Of a stretch of DNA of 64,000 nucleotides, positions 45,128-55,631 are shown one piece after another. The position numbers and the translations under genes are program-made. Source of the stretch: Polynucleobacter sp. UB-Piko-W3 (GTDB lineage Bacteria; Pseudomonadota; Gammaproteobacteria; Burkholderiales; Burkholderiaceae); assembly GCF_018881635.1 (NCBI RefSeq), contig NZ_JACVPY010000002.1, positions 581,545 through 645,544 on the forward strand, written 5' to 3'. The notes beneath the pieces were generated by a model, which did no database searches, was not told the DNA's origin, and saw only the letters and a program-made list of their open reading frames with translations. Positions within the stretch are counted from its first letter, which is position 1. Each line of letters begins with the position of its first letter.

Positions 45128-45889
45128 TTATATCGAGAGCTGTAACTGCTGTCGAGCATTCACACTGCTAATACCTGATACCCACTTATTGGTCTGTAGC
45201 TCTGTTTTTTCTTTAATCAGCTTGGCGCGCGCTGAAACAGCTTTCCATTGGGCTTCTAACTTAGGACCCTTAAAAGCAATGGCGACTACATTGCAATCAT
45301 GCGATTCGGGAAATAACAGAACACGATTAGAAAATGCTTCGCAGATGTTCTTGAGATTGATGTTAAAGCTCTTATGGCGTGAAAATAAATTAACTGTCAA
45401 AACGCCTGGTTCTTTGAGAATGTCGTAGCAACCCTGATAAAACTCCAAAGAGCTTGCTGATGGACCATCACAAATAGCATCATACAAATCTACTTGGACT
45501 GCATCGAAGGTATTTTTGTATTTAGGACTCTTTACAAACTGCTTGGCATCAGTTTGTAGCGTTTCAAGCCTACGATCATCATCTGGCATTGAAAACATAC
45601 TTCTTGCCGACACAATGACGGCAGGATTAAGTTCTACAACAATTGATTTAACGGCTGGGCAATGAAGGTGCGTAAACTTTGTTAAAGCTCCAGTTCCAAG
45701 GCCCAATTGCGCAACCCGCATGCCAGGCTTGGTTTCTAAAAAGAGTAGCCAGGCCATCATTTGCTGGTTGTACTCGAGGTAAATTTCATTGGGGTCGCGA
45801 ATACGCATTGCTCCTTGAATTAACTCAGTACCAAAATGAAGATAACGCACTCCTCCGCTCTCAGAAAAGGTTACCGGCTCCATCAACAT
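45128..45889 (-). CDS. Spermidine-synthase-like methyltransferase-fold protein
   Basis: 253 residues with the spermidine synthase fold: RYLHFGTELIQGAMRI, the nucleotide-binding AQLGLGTGALTKFTH near residues 60-75, VVELNPAVIVSARSMF, VQVDLYDAICDGPSASSLEFYQ and LTVNLFSRHKSF. True spermidine synthases have a Y-D-E gate around GGGDGG; here LGLGTG replaces it and the acidic pair is less clear. Polyamine synthesis is therefore plausible but unproven. An ATG two codons in (45883) is an alternative start. It lies 18 bases downstream of purL on the same strand. Confidence 0.78.
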   Translation of the reverse strand: MLMEPVTFSESGGVRYLHFGTELIQGAMRIRDPNEIYLEYNQQMMAWLLFLETKPGMRVAQLGLGTGALTKFTHLHCPAVKSIVVELNPAVIVSARSMFSMPDDDRRLETLQTDAKQFVKSPKYKNTFDAVQVDLYDAICDGPSASSLEFYQGCYDILKEPGVLTVNLFSRHKSFNINLKNICEAFSNRVLLFPESHDCNVVAIAFKGPKLEAQWKAVSARAKLIKEKTELQTNKWVSGISSVNARQQLQLSI

Positions 45890-45907
45890 GGATTTGGATG
45901 CATTGAC

Positions 45908-48900
45908 TTACTTGGCCCAGCGGCGTGCGTTACGGAATAAACGTAACCATGGGCTTGCCCCATCAGCAGTGTTTAGCCATTCAGGTGGACACCAGCTCAT
46001 CTGCACAGCCCTAAATACTCGCTCAGGGTGCGGCATCATCACCGTAAAGCGACCATCTGGCGTTGTTACACCTGTTAATCCACCCGGCGAACCATTTGGA
46101 TTCATCGGATAGGTTTGGGTCGGATTGCCTTCATGATCAACAAAGCGTAAGTTTGCCAAACCTTGCTGTTGTAGCAGATCTAAATTACCCTGCTGGCTGA
46201 AATTAGCAAAGCCCTCACCATGCGCTATGGCGATTGGTAATTGACTGCCTTCCATGCCTTGGGTGAAGATTGAAGGAGAAGCAAGCACTTCTGCCATCAC
46301 TAAACGGGCCTCATACTGCTCGGATTGATTGCGCGTAAATTTAGGCCAAGCTTGTGCACCAGGAATAATTCCAGCAAGATTACTCATCATCTGGCAACCA
46401 TTGCAAACGCCTAAAGCAAAACTGTCTTGACGATTGAAGAATGTTGAGAATTGATCTCGAAGTTGCTGATTAAAGAGAATCGTTTTTGCCCAACCTTCGC
46501 CAGCACCAAGAACATCGCCATAGCTAAATCCACCACAAGCGATGAGACCTCTGAAGTTATCGAGCTTTGCTTTGCCACTCAAAAGATCAGACATATGAAC
46601 ATCGTAGCTATCAAAGCCAGCCCAGTTCACAGCATAGGCCATTTCTACATGGGAGTTAACGCCCTGCTCGCGAAGAATTGCCACTTTAGGGCGAGCATTT
46701 TTTCCAATAAATGGTGCAGCAACATCCTCTGCAACATCAAAGGTGAGCTTAGGTGTCATGCCTGCATCAGATAGATTGTCTAAGAGGGCAAATTCACTAT
46801 CGGCGCATGCTGGGTTATCACGTAAGCGTGCTATTTGATAGCTGGTATTAGTCCACATCTTTTGCAAGATTTCACGGGGCTCTGCAAAGATATTTTTAGC
46901 ATCACACCAAATCTCAATACGGCCATTGGTATTCGGTTTTGCAATAACATGACTAAATGCACTTAAACCAAGCTTGCGAAGCACTGCAAATACTGCATCC
47001 CGTTCTTCTCTGCGTATCTGAATCACTGCGCCAAGCTCTTCATTAAATAAGGCGCGCATTGTTTGTTCATGGCGGCGACCAGATACTTGCTGTGCCCAGT
47101 TTTTAGCATCACCATGGTCTGGCTCTTGACTGGGATCCACTGCAATCATGTCAACATTGATTGAGACGCCACAATGAGCTGCAAATGCCATCTCCGCAAT
47201 ACAAGCCAATAAACCACCATCAGAGCGATCGTGATAAGCCAAGAGCTTATTTTCTTTACGAAGCTCAATGATGGCCGCAGCCAAGTTCTTCAAATCTTCG
47301 GGTTGATCTAGATTTGGAACCGCTTTTCCAGATTGATTCAATACTTGAGCCAGAATGCTACCAGCCATTCGGTTTTTTCCTCGACCAAGATCAACCAGAA
47401 TCAATTCAGTATCTAGCGCTGCCCCATCTTGTGCTTTGAGCTTTAGCTGAGGAGTCAGCGTCTTACGAACATCTTGCACTGAGGCGAATGCTGAAATAAT
47501 CAAGGAAACAGGCGCAACGACTTTCTTATCTTGTCCTGCATCTTGCCAAGCTGTTGCCATCGATAAAGAGTCCTTACCAACGGGTATTGAAATCCCTAAA
47601 GCGGGACACAGCTCCATGCCGACCGCTTTTACAGAGTCATAAAGCTTGGCATCCTCACCTGGAGAGCCACAAGCAGCCATCCAGTTTGCTGACAACTTAA
47701 CATCTTCTAAATGACGAATATCGGCAGCTAGAAGATTGGTAATGGCCTCACCAACAGCCATTCGAGCTGCTGCGGGAGCATCAATCACTGCTACAGGAGT
47801 TCTCTCTCCCATACTCATGACTTCACCACGATAGCCCTTGTAATCCATTAAGGTGACAGCACAATCTGCTACTGGAACTTGCCATGGGCCAACAAATTGA
47901 TCACGAGCATTTAAGCCCCCAACAGTTCTATCGCCAATGGTGATCAAGAATGATTTGCTAGCAACCGTAGGCTGTTGCAATACCCAGGCAATAGATTGAG
48001 CAAGATCAGCGTCGGTGACATTAAGCTCGTTAAATTTCTGGGCTAGCCGTTGAACATCACGATGCATCCGCGGAGGTTTGCCCAGTAGCACTTCCATTGG
48101 CATATCAACGGGCATTGCCGCATCAGCACCTGCACTTTGTTTAGAGTCAATCAGTTGTAATTGACGCTGTACTGTAGCCTCACCGACCACAGCAAATGGG
48201 CAACGTTCACGCTCACAAAGGGCCTTAAATAGCTCTAAATCTTTTGATTCAATGGCCAACACATAACGCTCTTGTGATTCGTTGCACCAGATTTCAGCAG
48301 GGCTCATGCCACTCTCTTCAAGCGGTACATTGCGTAATTTAAATTTGGCACCCAAGCCAGCTCCATCAGCTAGCTCAGGGAAAGCATTTGATAATCCACC
48401 AGCACCAACATCATGGATAGATACGATCGGATTTTTTTGACCCATAGCGCGACAAGCATTAATAACCTCCTGTGCACGACGTTCCATTTCTGGATTACCG
48501 CGTTGGACAGAGTCAAAATCTAAATCTGCAGTATTGGTTCCGGTAGCCACTGAACTACCTGTAGCGCCACCCATGCCAATCCGCATGCCAGGACCACCGA
48601 GTTGAATCAATAAGTGCCCAGCCTCAATTGCTTTCTTGTTCGTGTGAATAGCATCAATACTGCCGATACCACCCGCAATCATGATGGGTTTGTGATAACC
48701 CCGCCGCACACCATCCAAAGTTTGCTCAAACACGCGAAAGTAACCGCCTAAAATTGGTCGGCCGAATTCGTTATTAAAGGCTGCGCCACCCAATGGGCCA
48801 TCAATCATGATCTGTAAGGGCGTAGCTATACGTTCAGGTTTGCCGTACTTTTCACTTTCCCATGGAAGGTCTGTTCCAGGAATGTTTAGATTAGAGACTG

Positions 48901-49909
48901 AGAACCCTGTTAAGCCTGCTTTTGGGCGGCCGCCCACCCCTGTGGCACCTTCATCCCGAATCTCACCACCCGCACCTGTGGAGGCTCCTGGGAATGGTGC
49001 AATTGCAGTGGGATGGTTATGTGTTTCTACCTTCATTAAGGTATGCACTAAACGTGTATCTTTTTGGTAGCGGTGATCATCACCTTGTGGAGCCCAGGTT
49101 TCTGATTCACAACCAGCCATCACAGCTGAGTTATCAGAATACGCAACAATTGTTCCCTGCGGGTGTAGCTGATGGGTATTGCGAATCATGGCAAACAATG
49201 ATTTCTCTTGATCATCGCCATCTATAGTCCAGCTTGAATTAAAAATCTTATGGCGGCAATGTTCGCTATTAGCTTGCGCAAACATAATGAGTTCTACATC
49301 ACTAGGATTGCGCTTGAGGCGAATGAAATTTTCTGTTAAATAATCAACTTCATCATCAGAGAGAGCTAAACCAAGCTCTTGATTGGCCTGATCTAGTGCC
49401 GCCCTGCCATTCTCCAAAACCGCAATCCGATGTAAAGGACGATCCTCTAGAGTTTGATACAAGGCATTGGCCTCATCAATCGATTGAACGACAGTTTCAG
49501 TCATGCGATCATGAACTGCTGCCAATACCATTTGCTCTTGAGATGCGCTCAAAGATTTTTTAGCTTTCCATGAGAACTGTGCACCACGCTCAATGCGCGA
49601 TATATTTAATCCACATTGGCGGGCAATATCAGTTGCCTTACTTGCCCATGGAGAAACCGTTCCGAAGCGCGGAATGACCACAGTACCTTTTCTAGAAGCA
49701 GCGCCGGTAAATGGTTGACCATAAGTTAACAAACTGGCTAGAACTTCCTGATCTTGAGCGCTTAATGCTGTATCAGACCAAATGAAGTGAAGATATTGCG
49801 CCTCAATAGAATCTAGCTCGATACCTTGAGTTACTAAAGAGGCTAAAAGACGCTGTTGGCGAAAGGAAGAAAGCGCGTTTGCGCCAGGTAAAAAATGGAA
49901 AAAAGACAT
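45908..49909 (-). CDS. purL: Phosphoribosylformylglycinamidine synthase (large single-chain PurL)
   Basis: A 1333-residue FGAM synthetase, fourth step of purine synthesis, combining an N-terminal PurS-like part, two AIR-synthase-like ATP halves and a C-terminal glutamine amidotransferase. Landmarks are [59 protein letters not shown], the amidotransferase nucleophile C1169 in GVCNGCQMM, and [10 protein letters not shown]. Length matches E. coli PurL (1295 aa). Its ATG has no Shine-Dalgarno; instead a perfect TATAAT stands 6 bases in front. Confidence 0.98.
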   Translation of the reverse strand: MSFFHFLPGANALSSFRQQRLLASLVTQGIELDSIEAQYLHFIWSDTALSAQDQEVLASLLTYGQPFTGAASRKGTVVIPRFGTVSPWASKATDIARQCGLNISRIERGAQFSWKAKKSLSASQEQMVLAAVHDRMTETVVQSIDEANALYQTLEDRPLHRIAVLENGRAALDQANQELGLALSDDEVDYLTENFIRLKRNPSDVELIMFAQANSEHCRHKIFNSSWTIDGDDQEKSLFAMIRNTHQLHPQGTIVAYSDNSAVMAGCESETWAPQGDDHRYQKDTRLVHTLMKVETHNHPTAIAPFPGASTGAGGEIRDEGATGVGGRPKAGLTGFSVSNLNIPGTDLPWESEKYGKPERIATPLQIMIDGPLGGAAFNNEFGRPILGGYFRVFEQTLDGVRRGYHKPIMIAGGIGSIDAIHTNKKAIEAGHLLIQLGGPGMRIGMGGATGSSVATGTNTADLDFDSVQRGNPEMERRAQEVINACRAMGQKNPIVSIHDVGAGGLSNAFPELADGAGLGAKFKLRNVPLEESGMSPAEIWCNESQERYVLAIESKDLELFKALCERERCPFAVVGEATVQRQLQLIDSKQSAGADAAMPVDMPMEVLLGKPPRMHRDVQRLAQKFNELNVTDADLAQSIAWVLQQPTVASKSFLITIGDRTVGGLNARDQFVGPWQVPVADCAVTLMDYKGYRGEVMSMGERTPVAVIDAPAAARMAVGEAITNLLAADIRHLEDVKLSANWMAACGSPGEDAKLYDSVKAVGMELCPALGISIPVGKDSLSMATAWQDAGQDKKVVAPVSLIISAFASVQDVRKTLTPQLKLKAQDGAALDTELILVDLGRGKNRMAGSILAQVLNQSGKAVPNLDQPEDLKNLAAAIIELRKENKLLAYHDRSDGGLLACIAEMAFAAHCGVSINVDMIAVDPSQEPDHGDAKNWAQQVSGRRHEQTMRALFNEELGAVIQIRREERDAVFAVLRKLGLSAFSHVIAKPNTNGRIEIWCDAKNIFAEPREILQKMWTNTSYQIARLRDNPACADSEFALLDNLSDAGMTPKLTFDVAEDVAAPFIGKNARPKVAILREQGVNSHVEMAYAVNWAGFDSYDVHMSDLLSGKAKLDNFRGLIACGGFSYGDVLGAGEGWAKTILFNQQLRDQFSTFFNRQDSFALGVCNGCQMMSNLAGIIPGAQAWPKFTRNQSEQYEARLVMAEVLASPSIFTQGMEGSQLPIAIAHGEGFANFSQQGNLDLLQQQGLANLRFVDHEGNPTQTYPMNPNGSPGGLTGVTTPDGRFTVMMPHPERVFRAVQMSWCPPEWLNTADGASPWLRLFRNARRWAK

Positions 49910-49921
49910 CCCTAGATTATA
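49910..49921 (-). promoter_or_regulatory. Leaderless-type promoter of purL
   Basis: On the minus strand the consensus TATAAT (49916-49921) is followed by CTAGGG and the purL ATG, so the A of the ATG would be the seventh base after the hexamer. It lies in the 21-base gap after the ABC-transporter gene. Confidence 0.5.
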
Positions 49922-49930
49922 AGGTTTTGC

Positions 49931-50605
49931 CTACAGTAAGCGCCCGCCTTGGAGGTGTAATTGGCGCTGGCACCTGTTAGCTAAGGCTGGATCATGGGTG
50001 ACTAAAACCAGGGTGGAATGATTGGCCTGATTTAGCTCAAAAAGAAGCTCAATCACCCGATTACCGCTCGCCTCATCTAGACTTCCAGTGGGCTCATCGG
50101 CAAATAGAATGGCCGGCTGAGTGATAAAGGCTCTAGCCAAGGCAACTCGCTGCTGTTCTCCACCAGAAAGGGTCTTCGGGAAGTGCTCAAATCGCTCGCC
50201 AAGTCCAACTCGCTCTAGCCAAGCCATAGCAGTAGCTTTGGCATTATCCATACCAGCCAGCTCCGCTGGAAGCATGACATTTTCTAGCGCTGTTAAGTGT
50301 GGTAGCAATTGGAAAGACTGAAATACAAAACCAACTTGTAAGCCTCGAAGCTTTGCCCGCCCATCTTCATCAAGGGCATTGAGATTCTTCCCCATTAGAG
50401 TGACATTACCCTGGCTTGGCAGATCCAAGCCAGCCAGAAGTCCCAGTAAAGTGCTCTTACCGGAGCCAGAGCTGCCAGTAATGGCAACACTTTCACCAGC
50501 TTCTAAATCAAAGCGAATGTCGTGCAAAATAGTCAAAACACCATCACTAGATAAAACAGACTTACCTAGATGGTTTGCGCTGAGGACTTTTTTTGAAGTG
50601 CTCAT
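49931..50605 (-). CDS. ABC transporter ATP-binding protein (YbbA/LolD-like)
   Basis: 224 residues from the ATG at 50605. Walker A is GSSGSGKSTLLGLLAG near residues 42-57, the signature LSGGEQQRVALARAF near 143-157, Walker B ILFADEPTGSLD and the H-loop VTHD. The closest type is YbbA, whose gene is divergent from tesA in E. coli exactly as here; LolD is similar in sequence. The permease partner (YbbP-like) is not in the window, which is odd for a YbbAP pair. purL follows 21 bases downstream on the same strand. Confidence 0.85.
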   Translation of the reverse strand: MSTSKKVLSANHLGKSVLSSDGVLTILHDIRFDLEAGESVAITGSSGSGKSTLLGLLAGLDLPSQGNVTLMGKNLNALDEDGRAKLRGLQVGFVFQSFQLLPHLTALENVMLPAELAGMDNAKATAMAWLERVGLGERFEHFPKTLSGGEQQRVALARAFITQPAILFADEPTGSLDEASGNRVIELLFELNQANHSTLVLVTHDPALANRCQRQLHLQGGRLL

Positions 50606-50655
50606 AAAAAGGGAAAGCAATTTAAAGGCTTTTTAGCCTTAAAGTAACTAAATAG

Positions 50656-51324
50656 ATGAATCAAAATAATCAGTCGACCTTCGTATCAAAAAAAGTAATT
50701 GCAATAGGCTTATTTTGCCTGTTAATTTCTTTTGTCACATCAGCAAGCTCAAATTCCACTATTTTGGTAATGGGCGATAGCCTCTCTGCTGAATACGGTA
50801 TCTCCAGAGGCTCTGGCTGGGTCAAGCTACTTGAGGGGCAGCTTCAAAAGCAAGGTAGCCAATGGACTGTGTTCAATGCAAGTATTAGCGGGGAAACTAG
50901 CTCAGGTGGTCTTGCGCGTATTACCAACCTACTGCAGCAAAAGAAGCCCGGCATTGTCATGCTCGAGCTAGGAGCTAATGACGCATTGCGAGGTCTGTCC
51001 CTGAATGAGACCGAAAAGAACTTAAGCAAGATAATTCAACTGAGCAAAAAATCAGGGGCCAAAGTATTGTTATTTGGCATGCAAATTCCGCCCAATTACG
51101 GTCAGGACTATACAAAGAAGTTTAAAGACCTGTACCCCAAACTTGCTAGCCAAGAAGGAATTGAGTTGGTGCCATTTTTTATGGCAGGAGTTGTCAGCAA
51201 TGCGGATCTATTTCAGCCGGACAATATTCATCCTAATGAAAAAGCCCAAGCTACTCTTTACAAAAACGTATGGGGCGCTATGGCCCCATATCAGTCACTC
51301 CTTAACGGCAAAAGAGCTGATTAG
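50656..51324 (+). CDS. tesA: SGNH-hydrolase arylesterase / thioesterase I (TesA-like)
   Basis: A 222-residue periplasmic lipolytic enzyme with a signal peptide (KKVIAIGLFCLLISFVTSASS). SGNH blocks are all present: VMGDSLSAEYGI (Ser), a Gly in ISGETSSGG, LELGANDALRG (Asn) and the Asp-His of QPDNIHPNEKAQ. TesA hydrolyses acyl-CoAs and aryl esters and has lysophospholipase activity. Divergence from ybbA is conserved with E. coli. It overlaps the ppiD stop on the opposite strand by four bases. Confidence 0.9.
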   Translation: MNQNNQSTFVSKKVIAIGLFCLLISFVTSASSNSTILVMGDSLSAEYGISRGSGWVKLLEGQLQKQGSQWTVFNASISGETSSGGLARITNLLQQKKPGIVMLELGANDALRGLSLNETEKNLSKIIQLSKKSGAKVLLFGMQIPPNYGQDYTKKFKDLYPKLASQEGIELVPFFMAGVVSNADLFQPDNIHPNEKAQATLYKNVWGAMAPYQSLLNGKRAD

Positions 51325-52784
51325 CTACCTGCACCTGTTGAGGGCGGCCTCAATGAATTGATGGTCTTTACTTTTGCGCTATCACGCCAAAAAGCCATAA
51401 ATCCTGCTAACTCAGCCTGAGCTGCTAGTGCTTGTATCTGCTGTGACTGCGCTTTGTGCACTTTTGCATCTACACCAGCAGGTTGGCGAATCTGATCAAC
51501 TCGATACAAGGTTGTTCCAATGCCTGGATTAGCAACGGATACATAAGCAGGCAATTTATCTTGGCTTACTGACATTACATCGTCTAGTGCACTACCAACT
51601 AGGTTTGCTGGTTTATTGCGAGAAACCCAAACTGCAGCACCAAAACCAGAGGTGCTCTTTGGATCTTTTTGAAGCTCTGTGTAACGCTCTGCAGCAGCAG
51701 CTATAGCTAACTTCTCTGCAGATCGCTGACTTACTTGTCTTCTCACTTCAGAAGAAACCTCTGCGAAAGGTAATATCTGAGCAGGATGAAAAACGACCAC
51801 TCTTGCAGAGACAAAAACACCAGGCGAGATTTGTACTGCCTCGATATTGCGTTTATTTTTTAGGGCTTCATCACCAAACAGCGCTTGCACTACCTTCGGG
51901 TTGGCAAGAGGGTGATCTCTTGATACACCACTTGCGCCAGAACGTGTCACACCCTTTTGATTCTGAATACTAAGCTTTAATTTATCTGCAGCGGGCTTCA
52001 AGCTATCGGACTGGTCATAAGTCAGATTAGCAAATTGGTCGGCCTTTTCGCTAAAGACTTTTGCCTCCTCTTTAGGGTCGGCCTTGAGCACTATGTACTC
52101 AACATCAACGAACTCAGGGCTCTCAAAAAGTTTAGCGTTGGCCTGATAAAAAGCCTGAAGTTCTTCTTGCGTCGGATTTACCTTGGGTAGGTAAGCTTTA
52201 GCCTCAAATGGCATAGTTTGTATTTGACGCTCTGTCTCATAAAGCGTGGAAATTATTTCAGAAATTTTCGGGCTGGCTAATTCAGTGCGGGCCACGGAAT
52301 TGACCAGTTGAGCTATTTTGAGATCAAATGCCTGACTAGCATAGAACTGCTCTTCATTTAAGCCATTATTAACTAAGAGTTGCTTAAAGCGCGCATCGTC
52401 AAAGCTACCATCTTCTTTGTACAAGGCTCGAATTTGTGGAATATTTTGTAAACTCTTTACGAGGGCATCTTTGCCAACTTGCAGACGTAAATCTGTTACT
52501 GCAAAACCGAGAATGCGTTGCTGTAGTAGCTCATTCAAAATGGCCTGTCTAAATGGAAGGCTTTGGGTAATCTGCGGATTTCCACCAACGCGCTCAGCTT
52601 GGCGCTTAGCTGCATTGTCAACTTCCTGTGCAGTAATGGGTTTTCCATTGATCTTCACAAGATCAGTTTCTTTATCCATGAAGCTGGAATAGCTAGAGAT
52701 TCCAAAAAAAGCAAAAGAAGGAACGATCACCAGCATCAGTGCAAGCTGCATCAGCTTTTGGTGCTTACGGATGGTATCAAACAT
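51321..52784 (-). CDS. ppiD: Periplasmic folding chaperone PpiD (SurA N-terminal domain)
   Basis: A 487-residue inner-membrane-anchored chaperone. A transmembrane helix (LMQLALMLVIVPSFAFFGISSY, about residues 11-32) is followed by a SurA-type N-terminal region (about 35-215). The central parvulin-like part (about 215-340) is weakly conserved, as in other PpiD proteins, which mostly lack isomerase activity. The C-terminal tail contains AAVWVSRNKPANLVGSALDDVMS. PpiD sits near the Sec translocon and meets emerging periplasmic proteins. It lies downstream of lon and tRNA-Val, a common arrangement. Confidence 0.88.
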   Translation of the reverse strand: MFDTIRKHQKLMQLALMLVIVPSFAFFGISSYSSFMDKETDLVKINGKPITAQEVDNAAKRQAERVGGNPQITQSLPFRQAILNELLQQRILGFAVTDLRLQVGKDALVKSLQNIPQIRALYKEDGSFDDARFKQLLVNNGLNEEQFYASQAFDLKIAQLVNSVARTELASPKISEIISTLYETERQIQTMPFEAKAYLPKVNPTQEELQAFYQANAKLFESPEFVDVEYIVLKADPKEEAKVFSEKADQFANLTYDQSDSLKPAADKLKLSIQNQKGVTRSGASGVSRDHPLANPKVVQALFGDEALKNKRNIEAVQISPGVFVSARVVVFHPAQILPFAEVSSEVRRQVSQRSAEKLAIAAAAERYTELQKDPKSTSGFGAAVWVSRNKPANLVGSALDDVMSVSQDKLPAYVSVANPGIGTTLYRVDQIRQPAGVDAKVHKAQSQQIQALAAQAELAGFMAFWRDSAKVKTINSLRPPSTGAGS

Positions 52785-52886
52785 GAATAAGTTCGCTAGT
52801 AAAAAAATATCAACTATGTGAGTGTACTAGGCGGCGGGATTCGGAAGCTTGGACGCCTTGGAACAGGCTCAGAAGAAGTAAACATT

Positions 52887-52962
52887 TGGTGGGCGCTGAG
52901 AGGCTCGAACTCCCGACATTCTGCGTGTAAGGCAGACGCTCTACCAACTGAGCTAAGCGCCC
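52887..52962 (-). tRNA. tRNA-Val (TAC)
   Basis: A 76-base cloverleaf on the minus strand beginning GGGCGCT, D-arm AGCTCAGTTGGTAGAGC, anticodon loop CTTACAC (anticodon TAC), T-arm GGGAGTTCGAGCCTCTC, acceptor AGCGCCC, A73 and encoded CCA. It lies between lon and ppiD on their strand. Confidence 0.96.
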
Positions 52963-53066
52963 CAAATATTACAGAAAGGATTGTAACCTAAGTGCATAAA
53001 AACGCGAGTTTCCCGTCAAATCAGCCCTACATGTAGAGCTAGAAAAGACGGAAAACACCGCTACTT

Positions 53067-55499
53067 TTAGTGCTTGAGAATCTCGCCTGAAGACAATTTC
53101 TCGTTAGCTTTGCTAGCCTCAGATGCTTTCTTAGCAAGTTCTTCAGGTGTTGGGTCTGGCAAGGCTACCGGCATACGCTCCAATGCAAGCTCTAATACCT
53201 TATCAATCCAGCGCACAGGAATGATTTCAATTGCATTCTTCACGTTGTCCGGAATATCAATCAAGTCTTTCACATTCTCTTCTGGTATCAAGGCTAACTT
53301 GATACCGCCGCGATGGGCCGCCAATAGCTTCTCTTTCAAGCCGCCAATCGGTAGAACCTCACCACGTAAGGTGATCTCACCAGTCATTGCAACATCTGAG
53401 CGAATTGGAATTCCGGTGAAAACAGAAACCAAAGCAGTTGTAATGGCAATACCAGCAGAAGGACCATCTTTTGGAGTGGCGCCATCAGGAAAGTGAATAT
53501 GAATATCTTTTTTCTCAAACGCTTCATCAGTAATGCCAAGAATCTTGGATCTAGAGCGCACCACAGTACGCGCAGCTTCAACGGACTCTTTCATAACGTC
53601 GCCAATAGAGCCTGTACGAGTAATAACGCCCTTACCTGGCATGACTGCTGCCTCAATAGTCAAGAGATCACCACCAACTTCTGTCCAAGCGAGACCGGTA
53701 ACTTGACCAACCTGATTTTCTTTAGCTGCTAAACCAAAGTCATACATCCGCACAGATAAGAATTTCTCAAGATTATCAGCATTGACCACTATTGGAGCGG
53801 CCTCTTTCTTCAAGAGCAAAAGTTTCACTACCTTACGGCAAATCTTGCTAATTTCTCTTTCTAAAGAACGAACGCCTGCTTCACGAGTGTAGTAACGAAT
53901 GATATTGCGAACAGCGCTTTCCTCAATCTTGAGCTCATCCTTTTTTAAACCATTGTTCTTGATTTGTTTCGGGATAAGGTAATTCACAGCAATGCTGGTT
54001 TTTTCGTCCTCTGTGTAACCCGCTAAACGAATAATCTCAAGCCGATCTAATAACGGTCCCGGAATATTTAAGGAGTTAGACGTTGCAACAAACATCACAT
54101 CCGAAAGATCAAAGTCAACCTCGACGTAGTGATCTTGGAAAGTATGGTTTTGCTCTGGATCCAACACCTCTAACAAGGCACTAGCAGGGTCGCCACGGAA
54201 ATCCATACCCATCTTGTCAACTTCGTCCAAGAGAAATAAAGGGTTACGGACACCAACCTTAGTCAGGCTAGAGAGAATCTTGCCGGGCATTGAGCCAATA
54301 TACGTGCGGCGATGACCTCGAATCTCAGACTCATCACGCACGCCGCCTAAGGCCATCCGCACAAACTTACGGTTGGTAGCGCGCGCAATTGATTGACCCA
54401 AGGAGGTCTTACCAACTCCTGGAGGGCCAACTAAACAGAGAATGGGCGCCTTAACGCGGTCAACACGCTGCTGAACTGCGAGGTACTCCAAAATACGTTC
54501 TTTAACTTTATCTAAGCCGTAGTGATCCTCATCCAATACTTTTTCAGCATTGCTCAGGTCGTTATTAATCTTGGTTTTTTTCTTCCACGGAAGATTGACC
54601 AAGGTATCAATAAAGTTTCGAATCACTGTAGCCTCAGCTGACATCGGCGACATCAACTTTAATTTCTTGAGCTCAGACTCAGCCTTTTTCAAAGCCTCTT
54701 TCGGCATGCGCGCAGCTTTAATCCGCTTCTCGAGTTCCTCGAGGTCGGCACCCTCTTCGCCTTCGCCTAATTCTTTTTGTATAGCTTTAACCTGCTCATT
54801 CAGGTAGTACTCGCGCTGGCTCTTTTCCATTTGACGCTTGACACGTCCACGAATACGCTTCTCTACTTGCAAAATGTCAATTTCGCTTTCGAGATCGGCC
54901 AAGAGACTTTCTAAACGCTGCACTACATCAGTCATCTCAAGCAGGCGTTGCTTTTGCTCAAGCTTGACTGGCAAATGAGCGCAGATAGTATCTGCTAAGC
55001 GGCTTGGATCATCTATACCACCGAGCGAAGACAAAATTTCTTGTGGTACCTTCTTGTTCAGTTTTACATACTGATCAAATTGGGCCATGATTGCGCGGCG
55101 CAAGGCTTCAGTTTCATGCGCATCAATGGCATCAATGGCAGTTGGAGTAGCTTCACAGTTGAAGTAACCCAAGCTGTCTTCAATTTGGCTTACCTCTGCA
55201 CGCTGTACGCCTTCAACCAATACCTTCACGGTGCCATCGGGCAGTTTGAGCATTTGTAGGATGTTGGCAATACAGCCGACCTCATAGAGGTCTTCAATCA
55301 CTGGCTCATCCTTGGCTGCAGTCTTTTGGGCAACCAATAGGACATTTTTACCGGTCTCCATGGCGGCCTCTAGTGCCTTGATGGATTTAGGGCGACCCAC
55401 AAATAACGGGATCACCATATGGGGGAAGACAACTACGTCCCGCAATGGAAGTAAGGGTAGTTGAAGCGGTTCAGAGGGTAGTAGTAAGTGGCCAGGCAT
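53067..55499 (-). CDS. lon: ATP-dependent Lon protease
   Basis: An 810-residue homo-oligomeric AAA+ protease. The N-terminal substrate domain opens LPLLPLRDVVVFPHMVIPLFVG. The ATPase has GPPGVGKTSLG and FLLDEVDKMGMDFRGDPASALLEVLDPEQN. The protease domain has the Ser-Lys dyad, S681 in DGPSAG and the Lys in EVLPIGGLKEKLLAA. The C-terminus is a variable Lys/Ser/Glu tail. It degrades misfolded and regulatory proteins. A sigma-32-type promoter lies about 90 bases upstream. It is downstream of clpX but separated from it by a terminator. Confidence 0.98.
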   Translation of the reverse strand: MPGHLLLPSEPLQLPLLPLRDVVVFPHMVIPLFVGRPKSIKALEAAMETGKNVLLVAQKTAAKDEPVIEDLYEVGCIANILQMLKLPDGTVKVLVEGVQRAEVSQIEDSLGYFNCEATPTAIDAIDAHETEALRRAIMAQFDQYVKLNKKVPQEILSSLGGIDDPSRLADTICAHLPVKLEQKQRLLEMTDVVQRLESLLADLESEIDILQVEKRIRGRVKRQMEKSQREYYLNEQVKAIQKELGEGEEGADLEELEKRIKAARMPKEALKKAESELKKLKLMSPMSAEATVIRNFIDTLVNLPWKKKTKINNDLSNAEKVLDEDHYGLDKVKERILEYLAVQQRVDRVKAPILCLVGPPGVGKTSLGQSIARATNRKFVRMALGGVRDESEIRGHRRTYIGSMPGKILSSLTKVGVRNPLFLLDEVDKMGMDFRGDPASALLEVLDPEQNHTFQDHYVEVDFDLSDVMFVATSNSLNIPGPLLDRLEIIRLAGYTEDEKTSIAVNYLIPKQIKNNGLKKDELKIEESAVRNIIRYYTREAGVRSLEREISKICRKVVKLLLLKKEAAPIVVNADNLEKFLSVRMYDFGLAAKENQVGQVTGLAWTEVGGDLLTIEAAVMPGKGVITRTGSIGDVMKESVEAARTVVRSRSKILGITDEAFEKKDIHIHFPDGATPKDGPSAGIAITTALVSVFTGIPIRSDVAMTGEITLRGEVLPIGGLKEKLLAAHRGGIKLALIPEENVKDLIDIPDNVKNAIEIIPVRWIDKVLELALERMPVALPDPTPEELAKKASEASKANEKLSSGEILKH

Positions 55500-55590
55500 A
55501 GGGCAAATCCTCCAAAGTAATCAAACCTCAAATGTCTCTAAAAGCGCTAAACCACTAAATAAAGACAATATTCATGAGTAGCATACTACC

Positions 55591-55623
55591 TATATGGGTC
55601 GCACTTTTGGAAAATCAAGGGGG
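55591..55623 (-). promoter_or_regulatory. Heat-shock (sigma-32-type) promoter of lon
   Basis: On the minus strand CCCCCTTGAT (55614-55623), a 14-base spacer and ACCCATATA (55591-55599) match the sigma-32 consensus (CCCTTGAA, 13-15 bases, CCCCATnTA) with about two mismatches. The predicted transcript would have a leader of roughly 85 bases before the lon ATG at 55499. Confidence 0.7.
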
Positions 55624-55631
55624 AAAAGTGT

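Noticed and set aside
53023..53040. A palindrome AGCCCTACATGTAGAGCT downstream of lon.
   Set aside because: It has an imperfect arm and no T tract follows on the minus strand. It may contribute to lon mRNA ending, but the evidence is too weak.
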